Source: Spiribacter vilamensis
Lineage (GTDB): Bacteria; Pseudomonadota; Gammaproteobacteria; Nitrococcales; Nitrococcaceae
Reading direction: 5' to 3'
Assembly (NCBI RefSeq): GCF_004217415.1
Contig: NZ_SHLI01000001.1
Coordinates: 930,001-994,000, forward strand
Length of the DNA: 64,000 bases
In this document: one piece after another, positions 35,638-43,949 of the stretch
How the letters are laid out: every line of letters starts with the position of its first letter
Numbering within the stretch: the first letter of the stretch is position 1
Position numbers and translations under genes: made by a program
Notes under the pieces: generated by a model
What the model was told of the DNA's origin: nothing
The model's database searches: none
What the model saw: only the letters and a program-made list of their open reading frames with translations

Positions 35638-36684
35638 ATGGATGCAGTGATTGCTTCAACTCTCGATACGGCGCTCGTGGCGGCCCCGTGGCTTCTGCTG
35701 GGGCTGGTGGCGGCCGGCATCGTCCAGGCGCTGATGCCGGCGAGCACGCTACAGCGGTGGATGGGCGGCCGCGGCATTGGCGGCGTTACCCGCGCGGCGA
35801 TCATTGGTGCGCCCCTGCCGCTTTGCTCCTGCGGCGCGATTCCCACCGCGATGGCGCTTCACAAAGCCGGGGCCGGGCGGGGTCCGACCACGGCATTCCT
35901 GATCGGAACCCCCGGCATTGGTATCGACTCGCTGGCGGTCAGCTACGCCCTGCTGGGGCCGTTCATGACCCTCGCGCGGGCCGGTATGGCGGTTGGTACG
36001 GCCATTGTGACCGGGTTGATGGTGGCCATGACCGACCGGCACCCGATAGGTCCGGCAAGCCCGGCGGCGGCTGCCTGTGGCTGCACGAGTCAGGAAGGCT
36101 GTACTGATGACGGCGAGGCAGCCAGTGGTTTGATCCGCCGGCTCCGCGACGGGCTGCGCTACGCGTTCACCGAGGTGCTCGATGATTTGAGCCTCTGGCT
36201 CTTGATCGGCCTCGGGATGGCAGGGGTGCTGATCGGGCTCGTCCCACCCGCTACCCTTGCCGAGTTCAGCACCCACCCGGGCGCCAAGGCCTTGATGGCC
36301 ATAGTGGGCATCCCGATGTATATCTGCGCGACAGCGGCCACACCGATCGCCGCCGGTCTGCTGATCGCGGGAGCGACGCCGGGCACGGTCCTCGTCTTTC
36401 TGGTAGCGGGTCCGGTTACCTCAATGGCAACGCTCGGCATGCTCGGACGTCGGCTCGGCCGGGCGGCCCTTGGTGCCTACCTCGCGGGGATTATCGGTGC
36501 GACGATCGGCGTCGGTCTGTTCGTCGATGCCGTGGCCGGCTGGAGCGGCCTGAATGTCTCGGCGCAGGTAGGTAGCGCCGCCGAGTGGCTGCCGGTCTGG
36601 CTCAAGGCCGTGTGCCTGCTCGTCCTCGCCGGATTCATGATCCGACCGGTGCGCCGGCGAATCGGCAACGTGTTTGATGGCTGA
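35638..36684 (+). CDS. SO_0444-type Cu/Zn efflux permease (DUF318)
   Basis: The 348-aa membrane permease has the signature GAPLPLCSCGAIPTAMALHK and a cytoplasmic loop with cysteines (AAACGCTSQEGCTDD) that could bind metal, plus IPMYICATAATPIAAGLL. This is the DUF318/SO_0444 group, assigned to Cu/Zn efflux; related DUF318 proteins such as ArsP export organic arsenicals. The substrate here is not certain. It overlaps the following YceI-like gene. Confidence 0.85.
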   Translation: MDAVIASTLDTALVAAPWLLLGLVAAGIVQALMPASTLQRWMGGRGIGGVTRAAIIGAPLPLCSCGAIPTAMALHKAGAGRGPTTAFLIGTPGIGIDSLAVSYALLGPFMTLARAGMAVGTAIVTGLMVAMTDRHPIGPASPAAAACGCTSQEGCTDDGEAASGLIRRLRDGLRYAFTEVLDDLSLWLLIGLGMAGVLIGLVPPATLAEFSTHPGAKALMAIVGIPMYICATAATPIAAGLLIAGATPGTVLVFLVAGPVTSMATLGMLGRRLGRAALGAYLAGIIGATIGVGLFVDAVAGWSGLNVSAQVGSAAEWLPVWLKAVCLLVLAGFMIRPVRRRIGNVFDG

Positions 36685-37408
36685 CGGACGACGGCTCCAT
36701 CGTTTCCCGATACTGCTCTCAGGCGCCCTCCTTTTGATCCTGACGGGCTGCTCGAGCGTTGATTCATCCGATCGCTCGGCCAACTCGCAGACAGTGGACG
36801 CGGGTACTCCCACCACGGGCGCCTTGCCCGACGGGCAGCGATACGTCGTGGATGCCGCCGCGTCGAACCTGCGGATCCTGCTGGAGGCCGAAGGTCCACT
36901 CGCGGCACTCGGCCATCCCCATGTCATCGGCGGGCCGGTGATCGAGGGGACGGTCGTGATCGCCGATCCCTGGCAGGACTCCGCCTTCCGCCTCGAAGTC
37001 CCGGTTGCAGCACTCGAGGTGGACCGTTCCGCGTGGCGCGCCATCGAAGGACTGGAGCCGGAGGTCCCCGACAGTGCCATCGCGGCGACCCGCGAGAACA
37101 TGCTGGGCGAGAGCCAGCTCAATGCCGGCGAGCACCCGCTGATCCGGCTGGAGAGCCTGGAGATCACCGGACCCGAATGGCAGCCGGATGTGCGTTTCAG
37201 GGTCACGATCGCCGGTGAGACGTCGGTCCATTCGGTCCCCGTGGCGCTGGAGCGGGATGGCGACAGCCTTACCGCCACCGGGCAGCTGCGAACGCGGTTC
37301 AGCGAGCTGGGGCTAGCGCCCTACTCCGCGCTGGGCGGCGGGCTGCGCGTCGCGGACGAGATAACGATCCGCTTCCGGATAACGGGGGTGACCGCCGATG
37401 CCCAGTAG
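36677..37408 (+). CDS. YceI-like lipoprotein
   Basis: The 243-aa product has a lipoprotein signal peptide with lipobox LILTGCSS, then a YceI-like lipid-binding beta-barrel region (RYVVDAAASNLRILLEAEGP, GHPHVIGGPVIEGTVV, FRVTIAGETSVHSVPVAL). YceI proteins bind long isoprenoid lipids in the periplasm. It overlaps the permease stop by 8 bp and the next lipoprotein start by 11 bp, so three genes form one unit. Confidence 0.8.
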   Translation: MADGRRLHRFPILLSGALLLILTGCSSVDSSDRSANSQTVDAGTPTTGALPDGQRYVVDAAASNLRILLEAEGPLAALGHPHVIGGPVIEGTVVIADPWQDSAFRLEVPVAALEVDRSAWRAIEGLEPEVPDSAIAATRENMLGESQLNAGEHPLIRLESLEITGPEWQPDVRFRVTIAGETSVHSVPVALERDGDSLTATGQLRTRFSELGLAPYSALGGGLRVADEITIRFRITGVTADAQ

Positions 37409-38231
37409 CCGCCTCATGAAGCGTTACCTCACGGTGATCCTAGTCAGTCTGACCATCGCCGCCTGCAGCCGCGTGGAAATGGCCTACGAGAATGCCGACT
37501 GGCTCGGCGCCTGGCGCATCGGCGGCTATCTCGACCTCACCTCGGAGCAGCGCGGCCGCCTGCGTGATGGCCTCGGCGCCTACCAGGCCTTCCATCGCGA
37601 GCATCGCCTGCCCGCCATCAATACGTACCTGGACGAAGTCGATAACGTCCTTGCGACGTCCGACCCCGCCAAAGCCGACGTGGACGCGCTGTTCATCGAG
37701 GGCGAGGCACTCATCCGGAACAACGTCAGTGACGTCATCCCCCTCGCCGCGGAGCTCCTTCGGGAGCTGGACAGCGAGCAGATCGACGCCCTCGAGGCGA
37801 CCCTGGCGGAGGGGCGGGAGGCATACGTCGAGCGCCTGCTGGTCGACCAGGAGGAGCGCGCCATCGAGCGCACCGGGGACTGGGTAGGGCCGCTTGATGA
37901 CACCCAGCGGGAGACGTTGACGCAGTGCGTGGCGGAGATGCCGGATGTGAGCGACGAGTGGCAGGCCTGGCGCCGGGAAACCGAGGAGACGCTGGTCACG
38001 ATGCTGCGCAATGACGCATCACAATCCGAGGTCCAGGCGTTTCTGCGGGAATGGCTGCTCGAGGATGCCGCCCGTTCACCGGTGCTACAGGACTATCGCC
38101 AGACCAGCCGGGCGCTGTGGCGGCGCTGTACCCACCGCACCCTCGCCCTGCTCACCGCCGAGCAGCGCAGCCATGCGCGGGAGCAACTCGCCGGCTATCG
38201 TGGTGATCTGGAGACAGTGGCGGCAAGGTAG
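37398..38231 (+). CDS. DUF6279 family lipoprotein
   Basis: The 277-aa product has lipobox LTIAACSR and the DUF6279 opening VEMAYENADWLGAWRIGGYL followed by an all-helical, acidic domain with LTSEQRGRLRDGL and QRETLTQCVAEMPD. Such lipoproteins are common in gammaproteobacteria and have no known role. Last gene of the permease-YceI-DUF6279 unit. Confidence 0.85.
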   Translation: MPSSRLMKRYLTVILVSLTIAACSRVEMAYENADWLGAWRIGGYLDLTSEQRGRLRDGLGAYQAFHREHRLPAINTYLDEVDNVLATSDPAKADVDALFIEGEALIRNNVSDVIPLAAELLRELDSEQIDALEATLAEGREAYVERLLVDQEERAIERTGDWVGPLDDTQRETLTQCVAEMPDVSDEWQAWRRETEETLVTMLRNDASQSEVQAFLREWLLEDAARSPVLQDYRQTSRALWRRCTHRTLALLTAEQRSHAREQLAGYRGDLETVAAR

Positions 38232-38366
38232 CGACCCTATAAAGGTGCAGGAGGCCATAGTGGTAGAGCTTCGGCGCTCGCTGCTGCTCTCCACTGACGA
38301 ACAGCCTGCTTCAGAACGTCGAGCAGGGGGTGCTGCCGTACTCGTCGAGGGATTAACCGATCACGC

Positions 38367-38546
38367 ATGGTCCGCCATCGCACGCTGCGCAATAATCTCC
38401 TGCTGATTGCGTTGACGGTCTGGGTGGTGCTGTTTCCGGGAAGCGGGCTTGTCTGGCGGGCCTTTCCGGATCTGCCTCCGCCGCCGGATGAGCTGGCTGC
38501 GCCGCTCTTTCATCCCGCCGCGCTGGCCTCATTGAACGACTCTTAG
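38367..38546 (+). CDS. Possible 59-aa single-helix membrane protein
   Basis: ATG 38367 opens a frame with one hydrophobic helix (NNLLLIALTVWVVLFPGSGL) followed by a Pro-rich tail (AFPDLPPPPDELAAPLF) and a stop at 38544-38546. No clear Shine-Dalgarno is seen and I recognise no family. It may be a small membrane peptide or a gene remnant. Confidence 0.3.
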   Translation: MVRHRTLRNNLLLIALTVWVVLFPGSGLVWRAFPDLPPPPDELAAPLFHPAALASLNDS

Positions 38547-38640
38547 GTCTTATAACGACTCTACAGAGAGCCCCTTTTGTACGCCTGACCGTTGAACTGA
38601 CACCGGCCGGTTTGGATTCACATGATTTAACGATAGCAGT

Positions 38641-38662
38641 AGTATTACCAATGCAGTATTAC
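38641..38662 (+). promoter_or_regulatory. Candidate operator of the AbrB-PIN toxin-antitoxin pair
   Basis: The 8-mer AGTATTAC occurs twice, at 38641-38648 and 38655-38662, 14 bp apart centre to centre (about 1.3 helical turns). It is AT-rich, 17 bp before the antitoxin start, and fits a site for the self-repressing antitoxin. The role is inferred from other VapBC/MazE loci. Confidence 0.5.
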
Positions 38663-38679
38663 TAATCGAGGTTCGAGTC

Positions 38680-38928
38680 GTGCGTGTAACAAGCAAAGGG
38701 CAGATCACCATCCCGCAGGATATTCGGCGACTCGCCGGGATGCCCCCGGGTAGTGAGGTCGAATTCCAGTTCCGGGACGGTGAAGTCGTGTTGGAGAAAG
38801 TCGAAGTGGACCCCGTCCAGCAACGCCAACGCATCGAGGCCACCATCCGATCAGTGGCGGGTAGTGCGACGGCCGATCCCGCATTGCGGACCGACGACAT
38901 CCTGCGGATGACCCGCGGCGAGGATTGA
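38680..38928 (+). CDS. AbrB/MazE-fold antitoxin (VapB type)
   Basis: The 82-aa product has the SpoVT-AbrB DNA-binding signature RVTSKGQITIPQDIRRLAGM and PGSEVEFQFRDGEVVLEKV, with an acidic C-terminal tail that would mask the toxin. The GTG start (38680) follows GAGG by 8 nt. The PIN toxin gene starts 2 bp after its stop. Together they form a VapBC-like module. Confidence 0.9.
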   Translation: MRVTSKGQITIPQDIRRLAGMPPGSEVEFQFRDGEVVLEKVEVDPVQQRQRIEATIRSVAGSATADPALRTDDILRMTRGED

Positions 38929-38930
38929 GC

Positions 38931-39332
38931 ATGGTTCTTGTCGACAGCAATGTCCTCCTGGACATTGTGACGGGCGACCCTGATTGGCGGTCCTGGTCGG
39001 AGACGGCATTGGCCGATGCGTTGCTGACTGGCGCTGTCGTTATTAATCCACTGGTGTATGCCGAATTATCGATTGCCTACCGACAGGTGGAGGAACTGGA
39101 TGCCGTCCTTGACCGGTTGCGGATTCAGCGAGCGGATCTACCGTGGGAGGCAGCCCACCGGGCAGGGCAGGCATTTCTGAAGTATCGCCGTGCCGCCGGC
39201 AGCAAGTCATCGCCCTTACCCGACTTTTATATTGGTGCGCATGCAGAAGTCTCCGGTGTTCCACTGCTCACACGCGACGCCAGGCGCTATCGAACTTATT
39301 TCCCAGCGGTGTCGCTTATCACACCTCGGTAA
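38931..39332 (+). CDS. PIN-domain ribonuclease toxin (VapC type)
   Basis: The 133-aa protein has the PIN acidic residues: D5 in VLVDSNVLLD, Glu in PLVYAELSIAY, and Asp in PLPDFYIGAHA and LLTRDARRYRTYFP. VapC toxins cleave tRNA or rRNA when not bound by VapB. ATG 38931 follows GAGG by 7 nt, within the antitoxin's last codons. Confidence 0.92.
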   Translation: MVLVDSNVLLDIVTGDPDWRSWSETALADALLTGAVVINPLVYAELSIAYRQVEELDAVLDRLRIQRADLPWEAAHRAGQAFLKYRRAAGSKSSPLPDFYIGAHAEVSGVPLLTRDARRYRTYFPAVSLITPR

Positions 39333-39386
39333 GGTGAGACCCCGCCAGAGACACAGGCAAATCCAATGAAAAAGGCCGTCGGCCTT

Positions 39387-39600
39387 GTGACGATCCTCGT
39401 CACCGGTGCCACCGGTTACATCATGGGTGCAGAGTGCCGAATCTGGAATCTGGGCACGGGGCGATATCGCCGAATACTATGCCGATCCTACCCGCGCCGA
39501 GCAGGAGCTCGGCTGACGAGCGGCGTACGACCTTGATGCGATGATGCGCGATGCCTGGCACTGGCAGCGGAAGAATCCGAGGGGGGTTGGCTCGCGGTGC
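39387..39600 (+). pseudogene. galE: UDP-glucose 4-epimerase remnant with large internal deletion
   Basis: The 5' part reads VTILVTGATGYI, the N-terminal NAD-binding strand-loop of GalE. About 60 bp later the sequence reads GDIAEYYADPTRAEQELG, then a stop (TGA in place of the usual Trp codon), then RAAYDLDAMMRDAWHWQRKNP, the GalE C-terminus. About 270 central residues are missing. The gene was lost by deletion and a nonsense mutation. Confidence 0.85.
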
Positions 39601-39633
39601 GTAGGCCCCGCGATCACCTTCAGCCCTGATGTT

Positions 39634-39659
39634 TTGGTGTTATGCTGCACTAACACCAA
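39634..39659 (+). promoter_or_regulatory. Palindromic operator of the RHH-PIN pair
   Basis: TTGGTGTTA and TAACACCAA form a perfect 9-bp inverted repeat with an 8-bp spacer, 20 bp before the antitoxin start. Ribbon-helix-helix antitoxins typically bind such palindromes and repress their own operon. The binding is inferred from position. Confidence 0.7.
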
Positions 39660-39679
39660 CCAGCTGGAGCCAATTACTC

Positions 39680-39943
39680 ATGAGCCGACTTACCATAACG
39701 CTGGACGATGATTTGCACCGCGCGCTCAAAGAGGCGGCGGCCCGACAGGGCCGCTCGATCGGAAACCTGATTGAAGAGAGCCTGCAGCTGCGCGGCATCA
39801 AGCCGACCGAAGACGCGCAGGCACTGGTTGAGCGAGCGCGTCATCAGGCGCAAATGGACGAGGAGGCCGCGTTGACGCTTGCCACCGCCGAAGTGCGAGA
39901 CGAGCGAGAGGAGCAGCCGGCGGCCTCGAACCCTGCTCGATGA
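39680..39943 (+). CDS. Ribbon-helix-helix antitoxin
   Basis: The 87-aa product begins MSRLTITLDDDLHRALKEAA, a CopG/RHH DNA-binding strand and helix with ARQGRSIGNLIEESLQLRG. The C-terminal half is acidic and likely wraps the toxin. Its stop overlaps the toxin start by 4 bp (ATGA). The palindrome upstream fits autoregulation. Confidence 0.9.
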   Translation: MSRLTITLDDDLHRALKEAAARQGRSIGNLIEESLQLRGIKPTEDAQALVERARHQAQMDEEAALTLATAEVRDEREEQPAASNPAR

Positions 39944-40365
39944 GGGTCTTCGTTATTGACACAAACGTGCTGGTAGCAGGGCTCATCACCCGCGATCGCC
40001 AAAGCCCCACCGCCCGAGTGCTCGACGCAATGCTGGATGGTCGCCTGCCGTCTCTGCTCTCTCCGGCATTGCTTGCCGAATACCAAACCGTTCTGGCCCG
40101 CCCTAAGCTTGCCTCGCTCCATCGTCTGGATCAGTCCCGGATTGATGTTCTGCTCACAACGGTGACGGTCAGCGCGCTCTGGCGTGAGCCGTTGCGAACG
40201 GGTGATGCCCCCGACCCCGGTGACAACCACCTCTGGGCGTTACTCGATGAAGAATCCCGAGCTGCTCTGGTTACCGGCGATCAGCGATTGCTTGATCAGC
40301 CCCATAACCATGCACCTGTGATCACGCCCGGCCAGTGCCTGAGTATCATCAATACGTACGAATGA
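39940..40365 (+). CDS. PIN-domain toxin, putative TA toxin family
   Basis: The 141-aa protein has PIN motifs VFVIDTNVLVAGLI, LLAEYQTVLARPKL, DNHLWALLDE and ALVTGDQRLL, with the expected acidic residues. It matches the group annotated as putative toxin-antitoxin PIN toxins, which pair with RHH antitoxins. It is followed 28 bp later by a decayed SecB-like gene. Confidence 0.9.
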   Translation: MRVFVIDTNVLVAGLITRDRQSPTARVLDAMLDGRLPSLLSPALLAEYQTVLARPKLASLHRLDQSRIDVLLTTVTVSALWREPLRTGDAPDPGDNHLWALLDEESRAALVTGDQRLLDQPHNHAPVITPGQCLSIINTYE

Positions 40366-40393
40366 TGGGCAATCACGCCAAAGAGAATCTCTC

Positions 40394-40716
40394 ATGACAC
40401 CTGCACTGCAGCTTGAGCACTATTTCTTCAAACGCCTTCTGGTGGACACCCGTTTGCCGGACAGCGAACAGACCCCCGATTTCGAGTACCCGCTCGAGGT
40501 GTCCACCAAATCGAAGTCGAGGTCTACGGGATCTTCCGGGCCTCCGGTGATCAGTCGCAGGACGACAAGGAGAGGGAGGTGCGCCTCACCGGGGCGCCGA
40601 TCCTGTACGACGCGGCCCGCGAGCACCTGCTGGCCGTGACAGGCCGCGGGCCATGGCCCGCCCTGATGCTACCGATCGCGAGCTTTGTGCCGGAGGGCTC
40701 GGATAAGTCGAATTGA
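40394..40716 (+). pseudogene. SecB-like chaperone remnant, frameshifted
   Basis: One frame reads MTPALQLEHYFFKRLLVDTR to about FEYPLEV; after a single-base shift the next frame reads HQIEVEVYGIFRASGDQ and later AREHLLAVTGRGPWPALMLP, ASFVPEG and a stop at 40714. These are the opening and closing segments of SecB-fold proteins. A middle part is also missing, so the gene is broken. Its place right after a TA pair recalls toxin-antitoxin-chaperone (TAC) modules. The SecB assignment rests on short segments. Confidence 0.6.
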
Positions 40717-40860
40717 GGCTCGAATAGCGCGATATTCGTGCCGCCGGACGGATCACGGGCCAAAGTGAACTCAAAGACGAGTGCCCAGCACCTCATACCG
40801 ATTGACCACACACATCTCCTTCTTATCAGCGCCGGCAACCTTGTCGATTGTTAAGTACCG

Positions 40861-41889
40861 CTACTCCCTTCCCCCCAACCGGCTCCGAATCTCCCCCGAT
40901 GTCGGCAGGCGATAGCTCGTGCTGCGGCCGCCGCCCGGATTTGGCAACAGCAGACCGCGCTCGACGAGGCCGCGGATGTCACGCAAAGCGGTGTCAGTGG
41001 AGCACTTTGCGAGCCGAGCGTACTTCGAGGTGTTCATAAAGCCCTCAAAGCCGGCATCAAGCATGCGATTCAGCACCAGGCGCTGCCGTTCACTGACCGG
41101 CCCATCATTGGCCATTTCCCAGATCTGCGCCTTGTAGAGAACCGCCATCGACGTGCTTTCGGCGGATTCCAGCGCGCGACCCAGGCAGTCCAGAAACCAG
41201 GCCAACCATTCCGTTAGATCGGTCGACCCGCGCTGCTGGCGCTCCAGGCGCGCGTAATAGTGTCCTCGCTCCGTCTCGATCTGAGCCGACATGCTATAGA
41301 AACGATCTCGCATTCCGTCGGCGCGCGCCAGGGCCATATCGGTTATTGCCCTGGCGATCCTGCCATTACCGTCCTCGAAGGGATGAAGAGTGACAAACCA
41401 GAAATGCGCAATACCGGCTCTAAGGACCGGGTCGGTGTCATCCGGCGCTTCGAACCAGTCCAGGAAGCGCCCGATTTCCACATCGATGCGATCCGCCGCA
41501 GGGGCCTCGTAATGCACTCGCTCCTTGCCCACTGGCCCGGAGACCACCTGCATCGGCCCTGCCGAGTCCGGACGCCAGTCGGCTACCGTGATGCGCTGTA
41601 TACCGGTACGACCCGTGGGGGACAGCGCGGCATGCCAGTCGAACAGGCGCTCGGTGGTGAGCGGACTGTCGAATGATCGCGTTGCATCGAGCATCATCTC
41701 GACAGTGCCCTCGACGTTACGTCCGGCGGGCACATAGCCTCCGATGTCGATCCCGAGCCAGCGCGCGATCGAAGAACGGACCTCGCGTGGATTGAGGTTT
41801 TCCCCCTCGATAGATGAGGAGGTCACGACGTCAGTGGTTAGCGTCTCGAGACTGGCCTCGCGCCGAAGCTCAAAGCCCAGGCCCTCCAT
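40861..41889 (-). CDS. Fic-domain protein with winged helix; natural N-terminus cut by a nonsense codon
   Basis: The 342-aa frame from ATG 41889 has an N-terminal inhibitory motif SSSIEG (S24-xxx-E28-G29), the Fic active site HPFEDGNGRIARA, and a C-terminal winged helix (CSTDTALRDIRGLVERGLLL). Fic enzymes usually transfer AMP to protein targets. Upstream, an ATG at 42000 opens MPWIHE, then TAA at 41982-41980, then PNWPAFTWNNDALVDRLADI and 16 further codons that continue in frame into this ORF and match the usual N-terminus of the family. So the original gene probably began at 42000. It is either a pseudogene or is restarted at 41889. Confidence 0.85.
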   Translation of the reverse strand: MEGLGFELRREASLETLTTDVVTSSSIEGENLNPREVRSSIARWLGIDIGGYVPAGRNVEGTVEMMLDATRSFDSPLTTERLFDWHAALSPTGRTGIQRITVADWRPDSAGPMQVVSGPVGKERVHYEAPAADRIDVEIGRFLDWFEAPDDTDPVLRAGIAHFWFVTLHPFEDGNGRIARAITDMALARADGMRDRFYSMSAQIETERGHYYARLERQQRGSTDLTEWLAWFLDCLGRALESAESTSMAVLYKAQIWEMANDGPVSERQRLVLNRMLDAGFEGFMNTSKYARLAKCSTDTALRDIRGLVERGLLLPNPGGGRSTSYRLPTSGEIRSRLGGRE

Positions 41890-41998
41890 CCGCCCGAGGA
41901 GCCAGCCCTGGCGATGACGGATATCCGCTAGCCGATCGACCAGGGCATCGTTGTTCCAGGTGAAAGCCGGCCAGTTAGGTTATTCGTGGATCCAGGGC

Positions 41999-42027
41999 AT
42001 ATTTACCGCACTCCCTACGGTGAATAT
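41999..42027. promoter_or_regulatory. Inverted repeat at the original fic start, with a third half-site
   Basis: ATATTTACCG (41999-42008) and CGGTGAATAT (42018-42027) form an inverted repeat with one mismatch. A third half-site ATTCACCG lies at 42035-42042. It overlaps the original ATG at 42000, so binding would block transcription. The protein's own winged helix is a candidate ligand. Confidence 0.55.
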
Positions 42028-42077
42028 GCCGGACATTCACCGCAGCGACAAATCGATGCAGTGAATTGGCCAGGCGG

Positions 42078-42596
42078 TTACTCGGCCTTGCGTCGTTTGC
42101 GTTTCCGGGCTCGTTGACGCGCCCGGAACGCCAGGAACCTGCCGGTGAGCGAGTACCCGAGCAGCGCCACGGGGCCGGCAATCAACAGGCTGCCGATGAC
42201 GGTAAAGATGAGCTCGTCGCCCGGGCCCTGCAAAAACCACGCATTGGGCCTGCGGGAAATCATCGGCAAAGCGCACAGCACCCTCTCGCCTAGCTCGTGA
42301 AACCCCCAGTAGAACGGGGCCGTGGTGAACGGGTTGCTGACGAACGATGCGGCGAATGCCATCGGGAAATTCCCGGCAAGCAGGAGACAGGCCGCGAGCA
42401 TCAGCGCCGTCTGGAAACCAACCGTGGGTGTCAGGCCGACGAACAGACCAATCGCCACGCCTCGCGCGATGGCCTCGGGCTCGCCTTTCATGCTGCCGGC
42501 AGCGTGCAGGGTCCGGTGCACACGGGGGTGTCGGCGGAGCCACCTCTGTGCCCTCCAGCGCAGGGCGCGTAGGCGGATAGCTAGCGCATTCAGCAC
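42078..42596 (-). CDS. DUF2062 membrane protein
   Basis: The 172-aa product has a basic N-terminus (RWRAQRWLRRHPRVHRTL), the DUF2062 core ARGVAIGLFVGLTPTVGFQT and FVSNPFTTAPFYWGFHELG with several hydrophobic helices, and a basic tail (RARQRARKRKRRKAE). Family role unknown; members are inner-membrane proteins. The start at 42596 is GTG. Confidence 0.88.
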   Translation of the reverse strand: MLNALAIRLRALRWRAQRWLRRHPRVHRTLHAAGSMKGEPEAIARGVAIGLFVGLTPTVGFQTALMLAACLLLAGNFPMAFAASFVSNPFTTAPFYWGFHELGERVLCALPMISRRPNAWFLQGPGDELIFTVIGSLLIAGPVALLGYSLTGRFLAFRARQRARKRKRRKAE

Positions 42597-42813
42597 TGGC
42601 GGCTCTTCCCGATCGCGTTGCTCACCACGATCGCTTCCCGACGAATACGGATATTCGCCACCCCTTTCAGTCTCGCCATCCCCGGCTCCTGTCTAATTTC
42701 TGCGAATAGTAGAGCACGCGGCGCCTGTCAGTGAGATGAACCGTAATCGGAAAGGATTGGGATGCCTGAGCACTGGCCCGAACGGGACGGAATCCGCGCA
42801 GCTAGCGTTGGTG

Positions 42814-43923
42814 TTACCGGGGGCCCGTTGGGCCGCTACTGTCGCCCTCGGCATCCTCCAGCGGTGGGAGATTGAATAGTAGCGACGTAAGTCCGCGATT
42901 GATGTAGTAGTTCTCCCGCCCGAGCCTTTGCTTATCCAGAATCCCGTCCGCTGCCAGCGCATCCAGATACCGGGTTGCCGTCGCCCGTGAGACACCCAGA
43001 TCATGCTCGACAAAAGCGACCTTGGTGTAAGGGTGCCGAAAGATGTTGTTAATGAGGTCCTGGCTGTAGAAACGATGACGGTCTCGAACGAGGTGTTTAT
43101 GGCTTTGCAACAGACTGCCAATCGCCTCGACCAGCCGGGTCGTATGCGCCGCTGTAACGGCAACTCCCCGTAACAGATAGACGAGCCAGCCTTCCCATTC
43201 ACCGGTATTACGGACGTGCTGTAATTCGGCGTAGTAACGCGCCTTGGTCTGGCTGATATAGCGGCTGAGATAAAGGATCGGTGAATCCAGAAGACCGTCG
43301 CGAACCAGTGACAGCACATCAATAATCCGTCCGGTGCGGCCATTACCGTCGTAGAATGGCTGAATAGTTTCGAACTGATGATGGACGACCGCCATTCGGA
43401 TCAGCGGGTCCGGCGGTGCCTCTTCATGCAGATAGCGCTCAAGCTGCGACATCAGGTCAGGCAAGCGCTCCGGCGATGGGGGCTGGTAAACCACCTCGCC
43501 GGTCTGTTGATTCTGGAGCACCGTCCCCGGGGTCTTGCGAAAGCCCGCGGTGTTGCCCTCCAGAACGGCCTGGATTTCCAGAATCGTATTGACTGTTAGC
43601 AACCCCGTGCCGCGCACTGCGTGGAGTCCGGCCTGCAAACCATCGACATAGCGCGCCACCTCTTTACTCGCTGGATCAGCCTGCTCCGGCTGGACCTGTT
43701 GGCGGTAAAGGGCATCCTGCGTCGTGATGATGTTCTCGATCTCGGAACTACTCTGCGCCTCTTGCAGGGAGAGCGTAGAGATGAGCAGGTCTTCATTGGG
43801 GATCGTCTTCGCCACCCCTTTCAGCTCTGCCAGACGCCGATGGGCAGCCACCAGGGCACGCATCACCGGTAACGTCTCGAGGCCCTGAATCGGCGGAAAG
43901 TATTCATCCATCACTAACCCCAT
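42814..43923 (-). CDS. Fic-domain protein with C-terminal winged helix
   Basis: The 369-aa product has the Fic active site QPFYDGNGRTGRI, an N-terminal inhibitory motif in QSSSEIENIITTQ (S-xxx-E-N), and a C-terminal winged helix (LGVSRATATRYLDALAADG). It probably AMPylates a protein partner and may regulate its own promoter. Start is uncertain between ATG 43923 and ATG 43911. A 28-bp palindrome lies just upstream. Confidence 0.92.
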   Translation of the reverse strand: MGLVMDEYFPPIQGLETLPVMRALVAAHRRLAELKGVAKTIPNEDLLISTLSLQEAQSSSEIENIITTQDALYRQQVQPEQADPASKEVARYVDGLQAGLHAVRGTGLLTVNTILEIQAVLEGNTAGFRKTPGTVLQNQQTGEVVYQPPSPERLPDLMSQLERYLHEEAPPDPLIRMAVVHHQFETIQPFYDGNGRTGRIIDVLSLVRDGLLDSPILYLSRYISQTKARYYAELQHVRNTGEWEGWLVYLLRGVAVTAAHTTRLVEAIGSLLQSHKHLVRDRHRFYSQDLINNIFRHPYTKVAFVEHDLGVSRATATRYLDALAADGILDKQRLGRENYYINRGLTSLLFNLPPLEDAEGDSSGPTGPR

Positions 43924-43949
43924 CGCCAACTCTGGCAGTCGCTTGCTTC

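Larger units (their letters stand above)
38232..38679. other. Intergenic region before the first toxin-antitoxin pair
   Basis: Besides the small reading frame at 38367-38546 and the antitoxin promoter repeats, I see no recognisable gene. This is where the housekeeping block changes into the accessory island. Confidence 0.5.

Noticed and set aside
42596-42680. 29-codon frame MARLKGVANIRIRREAIVVS upstream of the DUF2062 gene
   Set aside because: It overlaps the DUF2062 start, lacks a ribosome site I can support, and matches no family.
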